Shown: positions 21,900-31,715, counted from the stretch's first letter. The stretch is DNA of 40,198 bases from Burkholderiaceae bacterium (GCA_947449305.1 CANFRA010000011.1:1-40198); one strand, 5' to 3'. Numbers and translations are program-made. The notes: generated by a model from the letters alone, not told the origin.

Positions 21900-22991
21900 A
21901 TGAACGCAAAGAAAATCTTTAAGAACCCAAAAATCGCCGTCATTCCTGGTGACGGCATTGGCAAGGAAGTAATGCCAGAAGGGATCCGGGCCTTAGAAGC
22001 TGCTAACCGTAAATTTGGTATCGGGATGCAGTTTGACCATTTTGATTTTGCAAGCTGTGATTACTATCTCAAGCACGGCAAGATGATGCCCGATGACTGG
22101 TTCGAAACTCTCATGAAATATGATGCCATCTTTTTTGGCGCCGTTGGTATGCCCGATATTCTTCCTGACCACGTTTCTTTGTGGGGCAGCTTAATTCAGT
22201 TCCGTCGTGGCTTTGATCAATATGTGAACCTACGCCCAGTTCGTCTATTGCCCGGCATTCCTTGTCCTTTAGCGAATCGCAAGCCAGGCGATATCGACTT
22301 CTTTGTGGTGCGTGAGAACACTGAAGGTGAATACTCTAGTGTTGGCGGAAAAATGTTCCCCGATACTGATCGTGAGTTTGTGATTCAAGAATCGGTATTT
22401 ACACGACAGGGCGTTGATCGTATTTTGAAGTATGCCTATGATCTGGCTCAGAGCCGCCCTAAGAAGCACTTAACTTCTGCGACTAAATCCAATGGTATTG
22501 CGATCACTATGCCATATTGGGATGAACGTGTAGAGGCAATGTCCAAGAAATTTGCCGATGTGCGCACTGATAAATATCATATTGATATTCTGGCGGCCCA
22601 CTTTGTCATGAATCCCGATCGATTCGATGTTGTTGTTGCCAGCAACCTCTTCGGAGATATTTTGTCTGACTTGGGTCCGGCGTGCACGGGTACGATCGCA
22701 GTGGCTCCTTCTGGAAGCATTAACCCTGAAGGCAAGTTCCCGTCTTTATTTGAGCCGGTTCACGGTTCTGCTCCAGATATCTTTGGAAAGATGATTGCCA
22801 ATCCAATTGGTCAAATTTGGAGTGGGGCAATGATGCTCGATCACCTTGGTTATCCAGAGGCAGGCAAAGCCATATTTAATGCAATTGAAAAGGTTCTTTT
22901 AGCTGGTCCCGGACATGCACCATTAACACCAGATGTAGGCGGCAATGCTAAGACGGATGACTTAGGTAAGGCGATTGCTGCTGCAATCTAA
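21900..22991 (+). CDS. Tartrate dehydrogenase / D-malate dehydrogenase (decarboxylating) family
   Basis: Isocitrate/isopropylmalate dehydrogenase fold: IAVIPGDGIGKEVMPEG, VVRENTEGEYSSVGG, SNLFGDILSDLGP, LFEPVHGSAPDIFGK; sequence most like the tartrate dehydrogenase (DmlA) subgroup. Confidence 0.88.
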   Translation: MNAKKIFKNPKIAVIPGDGIGKEVMPEGIRALEAANRKFGIGMQFDHFDFASCDYYLKHGKMMPDDWFETLMKYDAIFFGAVGMPDILPDHVSLWGSLIQFRRGFDQYVNLRPVRLLPGIPCPLANRKPGDIDFFVVRENTEGEYSSVGGKMFPDTDREFVIQESVFTRQGVDRILKYAYDLAQSRPKKHLTSATKSNGIAITMPYWDERVEAMSKKFADVRTDKYHIDILAAHFVMNPDRFDVVVASNLFGDILSDLGPACTGTIAVAPSGSINPEGKFPSLFEPVHGSAPDIFGKMIANPIGQIWSGAMMLDHLGYPEAGKAIFNAIEKVLLAGPGHAPLTPDVGGNAKTDDLGKAIAAAI

Positions 22992-22998
22992 AGAACTC

Positions 22999-23709
22999 CT
23001 AAGAGGCGGCATTTAAAGGACTCCATACGGAGTCCTTTTTACTTGCTTTAGCAATTTCAGCAAGAATCTTTTCGTGTTGAGCAATGTCATCATCGCCTGC
23101 TGCCATCAGCTTTAAATCAGTTGGCAAGGCTTTGGCATGTCCGGATGCATCCGCGCCAACGGTATAGTCGATCAAATCAATGGAGAGATCCTCTTGACCC
23201 CTAGTCATTGCAACATAGACCTCGGCTAAGAGCTGAGCATCTAAGAGGGCGCCGTGTAAGGTACGGTGTTGGTTGCTAATAGAAAAACGCTCACACAGTG
23301 CATCTAAAGAGTTACGCTTGCCAGGGAACATCTGGCGCGCATCGAGTAATGTATCCGTGATCTTGGCAGCTAGATTACGAAATGGCGGGCGCTTTAAGAG
23401 GGCGAATTCATTATCGAGGAAGCCTAAGTCGAAAGCCGCGTTATGAATGACGATTTCAGCGCCGTCTACAAATTCAATGAGTTGCTCAACGATGTTGCCA
23501 AAAACTGGTTTATCAGAAAGAAACTCACGAGAAAGACCATGGACAGCGAAAGCGCCAGCATCGATATCGCGCTCAGGATTGACGTAGTAATGGAAGGTGC
23601 GATCAGTTAAGCGGCGATCAAGCATCTCAACACAACCAATTTCAATAATGCGATCACCAGTAGCTGGATTTAATCCAGTAGTTTCGGTATCGAGAATAAC
23701 TTGACGCAT
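22999..23709 (-). CDS. dnaQ: DNA polymerase III subunit epsilon (3'-5' proofreading exonuclease)
   Basis: RQVILDTETTGLNPATGDRIIEIGCVE...NPERDIDAGAFAVHGLS...IVIHNAAFDLGFLDNE...HRTLHGALLDAQLLAEVYVAMTRGQ. Confidence 0.95.
   Translation of the reverse strand: MRQVILDTETTGLNPATGDRIIEIGCVEMLDRRLTDRTFHYYVNPERDIDAGAFAVHGLSREFLSDKPVFGNIVEQLIEFVDGAEIVIHNAAFDLGFLDNEFALLKRPPFRNLAAKITDTLLDARQMFPGKRNSLDALCERFSISNQHRTLHGALLDAQLLAEVYVAMTRGQEDLSIDLIDYTVGADASGHAKALPTDLKLMAAGDDDIAQHEKILAEIAKASKKDSVWSPLNAAS
23015..23040. terminator. Hairpin terminator, likely for the + strand dehydrogenase; lies within dnaQ 3' coding end
   Basis: AAAGGACTCC-ATAC-GGAGTCCTTT followed by TT; located 24 nt after the + strand stop codon. 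Confidence 0.75.
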
Positions 23710-26700
23710 TAGGTTCCTTCGAGCACTGACGGCGGAATTTCCATGGGGCCATTGCCCGCATATTTATCTAAATAGAGATAAATCACTGGAGTAATAATCA
23801 GGGTGACAAATTGAGAGAAGATGAGGCCGCCAGCAACACTGATACCCAGCGGTTGACGTAGCTCTGCACCAGCCCCTATGCCAAGAGCAATCGGTAATGC
23901 ACCCATCAAAGCAGCAATCGTAGTCATCATGATGGGGCGAAAGCGCAAGATACAGGCTTCGCGAATCGCCTTTTCGGGCGTCATGCCTTGATTGCGCTGC
24001 GCATCTAGTGCAAAGTCGATCATCAAAATTGCATTTTTCTTCACAATGCCAATGAGCAGCAAGATGCCGATTGAAGCTACAACGGTTAGCTCAAATCCAA
24101 AGATGCGCAAGGACAAAATTGCACCAATCGCTGCAGAGGGCAAACCTGCCAGAATGGTGAGGGGGTGAATATAGCTCTCATAGAGAACGCCAAGCAAGAT
24201 ATAAATCACGCCTAGTGCGGCCAATAGCAAAATGACCTGACCCGATTGGTTATCTTTAAATACTGCCGCATCACCACCATAACTTGTGATGATAGAAGGT
24301 GGTAAATCAACCGCCTTAACAAAGCCGTCTATTGCCTTAGTTGCATCTCCCAAGAAAACATCTGGAGCGAGGTTGAAAGAAATCGTTACCGCTGGAATCT
24401 GACCTTGGTGATTTACTGCAGTGGGTCCCACGGTTCTGACAAAGCTCGCCAGACTAGACAGTGGAATCAATTTATCTGTCGCTCTACCTCGAACGAAGAC
24501 CTTGTTCAAGTCTGTTTCAAATTGACGATCATTTTCTGCTGTTTCCAAAATAACGTAATAGGTATTGACCGGTGTATAGATAGTAGAAACCTGCCTCTCA
24601 CCAAATGAAGAGTAGAGGGCAGTGCGAATATCCGCGATGGATACTCCCGCGCTAGCTGCTTTTTCCCGATCAATTTCAATCTTGACGTTTAAACCTTTTA
24701 ATTGCGAGTCGCTAGTGACATCCTTAAAAATGGGATCAGCACGCATTTTTTGTAACAATTTCTCAGCCCATTCATTGACGCCTTCAAAGCCAACGCTTTG
24801 CAGGGTAAATTGATAGCGACTTTTACTGCTTCGACCGCCTAGCTGTAAATTTTGTACCGGGCTCATGTAGACCTGAATGCCAGGAATTTCTCTAAACTTA
24901 GCTCGCAGACCCTCCATTACCTTGCTCATTTTTTGGCGCTCATTCTTGGGCTTCAGAATGATGAAGAATCTTCCGGTATTGCGACCTGAGCTTTGGCCGC
25001 CGCCAAGAATAGAGATTGAGGTTGCAACATTGGGATCGCTATCCACCACTTTGGCAGCCTGATCTTGCAAAGCCATCATAGTACTAAAGGAAGTATCTTC
25101 AGACGCTTCTACAGTAACGCGTAACTGACCAATATCTTCTTCCGGGAAAAATCCTTTTGGGCTATACACAAAGAGAGCAATAGTAATGACAAAGCTGGCT
25201 AATGCCCCAAGTAACACTCTCTTTCTATTTGCTAAGGCTAAATCTAAAAAGTAAATATATTTTTTTAAAGTCCATTCATATGCGCGATCGAACTGCTTTG
25301 TGATTTCATATTCTTTTGGATGCTGACCGGGTTTGGGCAAAAAGCGGCTGCATAACATCGGTACTACTGTTAATGAGACAACCGCTGAGACCAAAATAGA
25401 CAGCGTTACAACAACGGCAAATTCTCTAAAAAGAAGGCCAATGGGACCTGACATGAAAAATAATGGAATAAATACTGCCACTAAAGACACGGAGATGGAG
25501 ATGATCGTAAAGCCAACCTCTTTGCTACCTTTTAATGCCGCTTTTAAGGGGTCCATGCCTTCTTCAACATAACGCATGATGTTTTCTAGTACTACGATTG
25601 CATCATCTACCACTAAGCCAACAGCAAGAGTAATGCCTAGCAAGGAAATGTTATTAAGGCTATAGCCTAAAAAGTAGAAAACAAAGAAGGCGCCGATTAG
25701 AGAGATCGGCAAGCTAATAGATGGAATGATAGTTGCAGATATATGCTTTAGAAATAGGAAGATCACCAAAACAACGAGTGCGATAGTGAGAAGTAATGTC
25801 AGATTGACATCATGAATTGACTCAATAATCGAAAGCGAACGGTCATTAATCAGCGTTAACTGAATAGATTCCGGCATTTGCGCTTTGAGAGAAGGCAATA
25901 GTTTTTTGATTGAGTCAACAACTTCAACCGTATTGGCATTTGGTTGTCGCAGTATGGCAATCGCTACTGAGCGCTCACCATTTGCTGAGGCAAAGGTCTT
26001 AACGTCCTCAAAGCTCTCTTGCACATCAGCAACATCTTTAAGATAAATTGGAAATCCATTGCGCTGTGCAACGATCAGGTTGCCAAATTCTTCAGCGGTC
26101 ACTAACTGTGGATTGGCATAGATGGTGATGAGTTGGCGGGGGCCATCAAGGGTTCCAATCGGGCTATTAGTATTGGCTTTATTGACTGCGGCAGCTACCT
26201 CATCCATGGTGATGTTGCGATTGCCTAAGGCATCTGGCCTAACACTTACTCGGACTGCATAGCGCTTTGCTCCGTACACTACTACTTGTGAAACCCCAGT
26301 GATGGTCGATAAGTTTGGGGACATCAGATTCTCTGCATACGCATTCATTTCAGAGAGACTGATTGACGGGGAACTCATGCGCACAATTAATACGGGGGTA
26401 TCGGCAGGATTAATCTTTCGATATGAAGGAGGCACCGTCATTTCAATTGGCAAACGTCTTTGTGCCCGCAGAAGGGCAGCCTGCACATCTACGGCTGCTT
26501 TATCGATATCTCGGTCGCTTGTAAATTCAAGAGTAACGCTCGTTGAACCAAGTGAATTAGTAGAGCTAATCACTTTGATGCCATCAATCGTTGAAAATTC
26601 TTTTTCAAGCGGTAGCGCAACAGCCGAAGCCATGATTTCAGGTGATGCCCCAGGTAAGGTGGCCGTCACAGAAATAACTGGCGTGTTGAAACTAGGAAGA

Positions 26701-26807
26701 GCAGCTACTGGAATCTTAAAATAGGCAACGCTCCCAGCAACGACAGTTGCAATAGACAGCAATACCGTCATTACGGGACGTCTAATGCATAGCTCAGAAA
26801 GCGTCAT
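23709..26807 (-). CDS. RND family efflux transporter inner-membrane permease (AcrB/MdtBC-like)
   Basis: 1032 aa; SELCIRRPVMTVLLSIATVVAGSVAYFKIPVAALPSFNTPVISVTATLPGASPE; GLVVDDAIVVLENIMRYVEEG; duplicated TM topology. Confidence 0.95.
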   Translation of the reverse strand: MTLSELCIRRPVMTVLLSIATVVAGSVAYFKIPVAALPSFNTPVISVTATLPGASPEIMASAVALPLEKEFSTIDGIKVISSTNSLGSTSVTLEFTSDRDIDKAAVDVQAALLRAQRRLPIEMTVPPSYRKINPADTPVLIVRMSSPSISLSEMNAYAENLMSPNLSTITGVSQVVVYGAKRYAVRVSVRPDALGNRNITMDEVAAAVNKANTNSPIGTLDGPRQLITIYANPQLVTAEEFGNLIVAQRNGFPIYLKDVADVQESFEDVKTFASANGERSVAIAILRQPNANTVEVVDSIKKLLPSLKAQMPESIQLTLINDRSLSIIESIHDVNLTLLLTIALVVLVIFLFLKHISATIIPSISLPISLIGAFFVFYFLGYSLNNISLLGITLAVGLVVDDAIVVLENIMRYVEEGMDPLKAALKGSKEVGFTIISISVSLVAVFIPLFFMSGPIGLLFREFAVVVTLSILVSAVVSLTVVPMLCSRFLPKPGQHPKEYEITKQFDRAYEWTLKKYIYFLDLALANRKRVLLGALASFVITIALFVYSPKGFFPEEDIGQLRVTVEASEDTSFSTMMALQDQAAKVVDSDPNVATSISILGGGQSSGRNTGRFFIILKPKNERQKMSKVMEGLRAKFREIPGIQVYMSPVQNLQLGGRSSKSRYQFTLQSVGFEGVNEWAEKLLQKMRADPIFKDVTSDSQLKGLNVKIEIDREKAASAGVSIADIRTALYSSFGERQVSTIYTPVNTYYVILETAENDRQFETDLNKVFVRGRATDKLIPLSSLASFVRTVGPTAVNHQGQIPAVTISFNLAPDVFLGDATKAIDGFVKAVDLPPSIITSYGGDAAVFKDNQSGQVILLLAALGVIYILLGVLYESYIHPLTILAGLPSAAIGAILSLRIFGFELTVVASIGILLLIGIVKKNAILMIDFALDAQRNQGMTPEKAIREACILRFRPIMMTTIAALMGALPIALGIGAGAELRQPLGISVAGGLIFSQFVTLIITPVIYLYLDKYAGNGPMEIPPSVLEGT

Positions 26808-28111
26808 TTTGGTTCAGCGCTAGGGGTTTTATCAGCTGGGGGCTTCTCTGATTTGGAGGATTTTGCTTCGCGCACTTTGCTACCAGTGCGTAAATTCTGC
26901 TTACCTTCAACCACAATGCGATCACCAGCGTTAATTCCAGTAATGACTGAGGTGCCCAGGTACTCATAGGGTACTTTCACCGGTTTTGCGGTGACCTTAT
27001 CATCCTTGTCAACCACATATACCAGGCGGCCATTAGGACCAATGACAATTGCTTGAGTGGGAACGGCAATCACATCTTTTAAGGTATTGGCATTGAGCGA
27101 AACGCGTGCAAATTGTCCAGGAAGTACTTCCAACTTATCGTTCGGAATTTGTGCTTTAACACGAACTGCAGCAATCAAGGGGTCTACTTGGTTATCGATC
27201 ACCAGAACTTGACCCTCATAAGTATTTTTTCCGGTATCACCAATAGTCACTTTTACAGTTAAAGGCGCATCACCCTTTTTATTTTCTAGGATGATCGGAA
27301 TATCCTTTTCTGGAATCACAAATTGAACATTAATCGGGTTAAGTTGTGTGATTGTGACCATCGAACCTACACTCGAGGTAGCAGTAGAGCTCGTTGCAGT
27401 TGTTACGACATTACTTGCTTGCACTAGAGAGCCAGGGAAGACGTTAATGATTCCTGCTCTGCCATTAATCGGTGAACGAATAGAGTCAAAGGAGAGTTGC
27501 ACCTCGGCAGAGCGTGCAGCAGCTTGTGCTGACTTGGCATTAGCCAGAGATGTCTCTAGACCTGCCTTGGATATAAAGTTTTTCTCTACTAATTCTTTAG
27601 CACGTAAATATTGTTTTTGAGCATCGTCAGCCAAAGCCTTGAGCTTTTCATAATTGGCCTTGTCATTCCGATCATCAAGTGTAAACAGAAGTTGACCTTC
27701 TTTAACTTCCTGACCATCTTTGATATGAATTTTAGCAACGGTGTTTGTCACCATCGGGCGGATATCTACAATGCTATTCGAAACGGTCGTACCGGTGGCT
27801 TCAATCACGAGAGGGATATCTTTTTTCTCTACCACGATGCTGGTAATCACTTGAGGACCCCCGGCTTTCTTACTTACGGGGAAGAAATAATCGTAAGTCT
27901 TAGACCCGGCGTAAAGAACAATTAATACCAACAATATTCGCCACTTAAATCGAATCACAAAAGCTTTCGCTGTTGGGTAATCTATTTTCTTAAGTTGCCC
28001 GAGGTAGGGTGATAATTTTTGCCACAGGGCGCAAAGACGAGTCTTGCCCATGTCTTTGAGTTGCACTAATTTGGCAAACAATTGATCGAGAGAAGATTCT
28101 ATTTTTGACAC
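26804..28111 (-). CDS. RND efflux periplasmic adaptor (membrane fusion protein)
   Basis: VTNTVAKIHIKDGQEVKEGQLLFTLDDRNDKANYEKLKA...DSIRSPINGRAGIINVFPGSLVQ lipoyl/hairpin/beta-barrel; GTG start; ATGA overlap with permease. Confidence 0.92.
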   Translation of the reverse strand: MSKIESSLDQLFAKLVQLKDMGKTRLCALWQKLSPYLGQLKKIDYPTAKAFVIRFKWRILLVLIVLYAGSKTYDYFFPVSKKAGGPQVITSIVVEKKDIPLVIEATGTTVSNSIVDIRPMVTNTVAKIHIKDGQEVKEGQLLFTLDDRNDKANYEKLKALADDAQKQYLRAKELVEKNFISKAGLETSLANAKSAQAAARSAEVQLSFDSIRSPINGRAGIINVFPGSLVQASNVVTTATSSTATSSVGSMVTITQLNPINVQFVIPEKDIPIILENKKGDAPLTVKVTIGDTGKNTYEGQVLVIDNQVDPLIAAVRVKAQIPNDKLEVLPGQFARVSLNANTLKDVIAVPTQAIVIGPNGRLVYVVDKDDKVTAKPVKVPYEYLGTSVITGINAGDRIVVEGKQNLRTGSKVREAKSSKSEKPPADKTPSAEPK

Positions 28112-28223
28112 AGTCTCGTTTTCTTGGTTTTATAAGTCTTTAATGCTGTTTTAGGGGCTTTTAAGTCACGCCCATTCTCTCATAAGAGCGCCTAAATGGT
28201 GCTTGTGGAGGGATTATTGGCCC

Positions 28224-28688
28224 CTAGGGCAAAAACTCCTCAACCCCCTTATTTGCTAGCTGGTCAGCCAGTTCATTGCCGGGGTGTCCGTTATGACCCC
28301 TGACCCAATGCCATGAGATGGCATGATCAGGCAGAAGGGCATCTAATTCTTGCCAAAGGTCGGCGTTCTTAACCGGATCCTTGCTGGCAGTCTTCCAGCC
28401 CCTTTTTTTCCAACCCTCAAGCCATTCTGTCACCCCCTTTTGGACGTATTGAGAATCCGTCCAGAGCTCAACAGTGCTTCTTTGCTTGAGCGAGCGCAAG
28501 GCAAAAATCACGGCGCTAATTTCCATGCGGTTGTTCGTTGTGAGTTTTTCACCGCCATGAATATGTTTTTCATGACCGCCTGAGCGCAATACAGCACCCC
28601 AACCACCCGGACCAGGATTGCCTTTGCAGGCTCCATCGGTATAGATCACGATGTGAGGTATGTGGGGTGCAGATTTAGTATGGGACAT
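28224..28688 (-). CDS. rnhA: Ribonuclease HI
   Basis: [54 protein letters not shown]...[21 protein letters not shown]. Confidence 0.96.
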   Translation of the reverse strand: MSHTKSAPHIPHIVIYTDGACKGNPGPGGWGAVLRSGGHEKHIHGGEKLTTNNRMEISAVIFALRSLKQRSTVELWTDSQYVQKGVTEWLEGWKKRGWKTASKDPVKNADLWQELDALLPDHAISWHWVRGHNGHPGNELADQLANKGVEEFLP

Positions 28689-28692
28689 TGTT

Positions 28693-29505
28693 CTAATTTA
28701 TTGTCTCTTGGACTTCTTGAAGTTGATTACGTTCTGCTGCTGGAGTCAGCTGCGGTATTGCGGGAATACGCGCTGGTGCTACGCGCCCGATGAGCCTAAT
28801 ACCTTGATGACGTTTAATTGCTGAAACCAAGAATACTGCGCCAAAGATAGGCCACCAACGATTCCCCATCGACTCCAAGAAATCCATGCGCCCCATGGAG
28901 GACTTGCCTTGCAAGGGTAATTTATAACAGCCAAAATGGCCGCGGTCTAAGGAAAAGTTAAGTAACTGTAGCCAATCTTTAATGCGAATGAGGCTAATGA
29001 ACTGGCCATCACGGGGCAAGTATGGGTTGCCAATTAATCTGCTCAGATATTGGCGGGCACCCCAAAGACTCGCTGGATTAAATCCGGAAATAATGAGGCG
29101 TCCTTCAGGACGTAATACACGATCTACCTCACGCAAAATTTGGTGAGGATCCGTCGCAAATTCGAGCACGTGGGGAAGCACCACTAAATCGAGGCTTTCA
29201 TTAGCAAATGGCAATTCCGAAGTATTTCCTTCGATCAGGTGCCAATTAAAACGAGCGGCATATTCACGGCTGTCATTGGAGTGAATTAAGAGCGCTTGCA
29301 AGGGCATGCGGTTCTCAAGCAAGGTATTGATTTGTGGCAAACCAATTTGAACTGCATGAAAGCCAAAGACATCCGCGACGATTTGGTCAAAGCACTTTTG
29401 CTCCCAAGCCAGCACATAGCGTCCTGGTGGGGATTGCAGCCATTTCTCCCAGGTACTCCATGGGGGTGCAGGCATCTGAGAGGGGATGGGTGGGGTTGGT
29501 ATCAT
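28693..29505 (-). CDS. Class I SAM-dependent methyltransferase (Methyltransf_11-like)
   Basis: [52 protein letters not shown]; alternative start ATG 29475 possible. Confidence 0.9.
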   Translation of the reverse strand: MIPTPPIPSQMPAPPWSTWEKWLQSPPGRYVLAWEQKCFDQIVADVFGFHAVQIGLPQINTLLENRMPLQALLIHSNDSREYAARFNWHLIEGNTSELPFANESLDLVVLPHVLEFATDPHQILREVDRVLRPEGRLIISGFNPASLWGARQYLSRLIGNPYLPRDGQFISLIRIKDWLQLLNFSLDRGHFGCYKLPLQGKSSMGRMDFLESMGNRWWPIFGAVFLVSAIKRHQGIRLIGRVAPARIPAIPQLTPAAERNQLQEVQETIN

Positions 29506-29511
29506 CGGTCT

Positions 29512-30321
29512 ATGGATAAGAATACTTTATTGCAAGTTTGGCCTATCCCGGCCTTTGATGACAACTACATCTGGTGTATCCATGATGGGAAGTCGGCTTT
29601 AGTGGTCGATCCGGGGGATTCTGTCCCGGTAGAGGATTATCTTTTACAAAATGACCTAGCTCTAAAGGGAATCTTAGTTACCCACCATCATGCTGACCAT
29701 ACCGGTGGGATTCTGAATTTGCTCCGTAGTTTTGGTGCCGCCACTCCAGTCTATGGGCCGGCTGGAACTGATATTCCAGGTCGCACTGTCATCGCCAAAG
29801 AAGGTGACACGATAGACATAGCCGCTCCTAGTATTAGCTTCAAAGTGTTTGAAGTTCCTGGACATACTTTGAGCCATATTGCATATTTCGCTAATACTCA
29901 GACTAATGTTGCTCAGCCGATATTACTTTGTGGCGATACCTTATTCGCATCAGGATGCGGGCGTTTATTTGAAGGAACGCCAACCCAGATGACTAGCTCA
30001 TTGGCTAAGTTTGCTTCCTTGCCAAAAAATACTTTGGTGTACTGCACTCATGAATACACTCTCTCCAACATTCGTTTTGCATTGGCTGTCGAGCCTCATA
30101 ATGCAGATCTAGCGGCTTGGTCAGAAAAAGCGCAATCATTGAGAGCGCAAAATCAACCGACATTGCCAACGACTATTGGTCAAGAACTTCAGGTCAACCC
30201 ATTTATGCGTTGTAATCAGGCTGGGGTGATTTCCAAGGCTCAAGAAGTTTCTGGCCAAAAAGATTTGCCTACGCCAGCGCATGTCTTGGCAGTGGTAAGG
30301 GCATGGAAAGACAGATTCTGA
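29512..30321 (+). CDS. gloB: Hydroxyacylglutathione hydrolase (glyoxalase II)
   Basis: DDNYIWCIHDGKSALVVDPGDSVPV...THHHADHTGGI...VPGHTLSHIAYF...CGDTLFASGCGRLFEGTPTQM...CTHEYTLSNIRFA; start ATG 29512 within ORF 29296..30321. Confidence 0.95.
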   Translation: MDKNTLLQVWPIPAFDDNYIWCIHDGKSALVVDPGDSVPVEDYLLQNDLALKGILVTHHHADHTGGILNLLRSFGAATPVYGPAGTDIPGRTVIAKEGDTIDIAAPSISFKVFEVPGHTLSHIAYFANTQTNVAQPILLCGDTLFASGCGRLFEGTPTQMTSSLAKFASLPKNTLVYCTHEYTLSNIRFALAVEPHNADLAAWSEKAQSLRAQNQPTLPTTIGQELQVNPFMRCNQAGVISKAQEVSGQKDLPTPAHVLAVVRAWKDRF

Positions 30322-31715
30322 TGCGCTTGCATATTGCGGCAATATTCCTTGCTGTTTTTCTATCAGGATGCGCAAGTACTGGTGATTGGTCATCCGATAC
30401 GCCCACCAAAACTAACCCCAAGTCCTCTAAGGCAGCCCGGGTTGATCTCAAAAGCCAATCCGTTAGCAAAGTGTACGCACCTTCTGATAATTTATGGATA
30501 CGGATTCGAGAGGGCTTTCAGATGGAGCCCATGAATACACCCATCGAAATTGAGCAAGTGAGGTGGCTTAGCGCAAGACCCGAGTATGTCAATCGCTCAA
30601 TGATGCGATCTTCGCGATATTTGTTCTACATTGTGCAAGAGGTCAATGTCCGCAATATGCCTACTGAAATTGCATTGCTGCCTTTTGTCGAGAGTGCGTT
30701 TGTTACTAACGCCAAGTCCAGTGCAAAAGCAGTGGGTTTGTGGCAGTTCATGCCAGCAACGGGTAAAGATTTTCGCTTGACGCAAAATGTCTTTCGAGAT
30801 GAGCGACGAGATGTAGTGCAATCGACAGATGCTGCTCTAGATTACCTTCAAAGGCTGTATGACCAGTTTGGCACTTGGGAGCTTGCTCTAGCAGCTTACA
30901 ACTGGGGTGCTGGCAATATTACTAAGTCACAGAAACGCAATTTAGCCGCTGGCCTGCCAACGAATTACGAGAGCTTGACCATGCCAAAGGAAACGCGTCA
31001 GTATGTTCCCAAACTCATGGCCTATCGCCAAATTGTTTTAGATCCAGAAGCTTATGGAATTGTTTTACCTAAACTAGAAAACCATCCATATTTTGTTGCA
31101 TTGGATATTGATAGCGATATCGATGTTGCAGTTGCCATCAAGCTTGCTGAAATCCCTGCAGAAGAGTTTCACAATCTCAACCCTTCATTTGATAAGCCAT
31201 TGATATTGAGCAACGCAAATCAGCAAATCTTATTGCCCTTTGCTCATGCTGAAATCTTTCAGGCAAATCTGAAGAGTTACAACAAGCCACTATCTTCTTG
31301 GACGGCCGTCAAAATAGCCAAAACAGAAAGCGTTGATCAGGTTGCTAAAGTTCTTGCAGTTGATGTTGATGCCTTGAGATCCGTCAATGGTATTCCAAAG
31401 GGGATGCGCATTAAGGCTGGGTCCACCGTGCTGATCCCAAAAACCAGCGGGCGACCTGGCGATGTTTCCATGGCAATGGCTGAAAACGCCAGCTTAAGCC
31501 TAGAGAAGCCAGCCCCACCAGCGCCAAAGTGCGGAAAATCAGCCAAGGGTAGCCAAAACACCAAATGCGTTTCCCCCAAGACTGCGGTCAAAGGTAATTC
31601 TTCAGGCAAAAATGCGGCTTCTCAGCATAAATCCGCATCGACAGGACTTGCAAAATCTGCGAAAAATACAGTCTCAGCTTCTTCCAGCAAAAAAGGCGGC
31701 GCTAACAGTCAGTAA
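30321..31715 (+). CDS. mltD: Membrane-bound lytic murein transglycosylase D-like lipoprotein
   Basis: Lipobox LSGCAS; ALLPFVESAFVTNAKSSAKAVGLWQFMPATGKDF...ALAAYNWGAGNITKSQKRN; LysM-like C-terminal domain; TGATG overlap with gloB. Confidence 0.9.
   Translation: MRLHIAAIFLAVFLSGCASTGDWSSDTPTKTNPKSSKAARVDLKSQSVSKVYAPSDNLWIRIREGFQMEPMNTPIEIEQVRWLSARPEYVNRSMMRSSRYLFYIVQEVNVRNMPTEIALLPFVESAFVTNAKSSAKAVGLWQFMPATGKDFRLTQNVFRDERRDVVQSTDAALDYLQRLYDQFGTWELALAAYNWGAGNITKSQKRNLAAGLPTNYESLTMPKETRQYVPKLMAYRQIVLDPEAYGIVLPKLENHPYFVALDIDSDIDVAVAIKLAEIPAEEFHNLNPSFDKPLILSNANQQILLPFAHAEIFQANLKSYNKPLSSWTAVKIAKTESVDQVAKVLAVDVDALRSVNGIPKGMRIKAGSTVLIPKTSGRPGDVSMAMAENASLSLEKPAPPAPKCGKSAKGSQNTKCVSPKTAVKGNSSGKNAASQHKSASTGLAKSAKNTVSASSSKKGGANSQ

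Noticed and set aside
26299-26724. 141-aa plus-strand ORF antisense to the RND permease
   Set aside because: No recognisable family, lies wholly inside a clear coding gene, so a shadow ORF
29296-29511. 72-residue N-terminal extension of the gloB ORF
   Set aside because: Antisense to the methyltransferase 5' coding region; the GloB core begins at 29512
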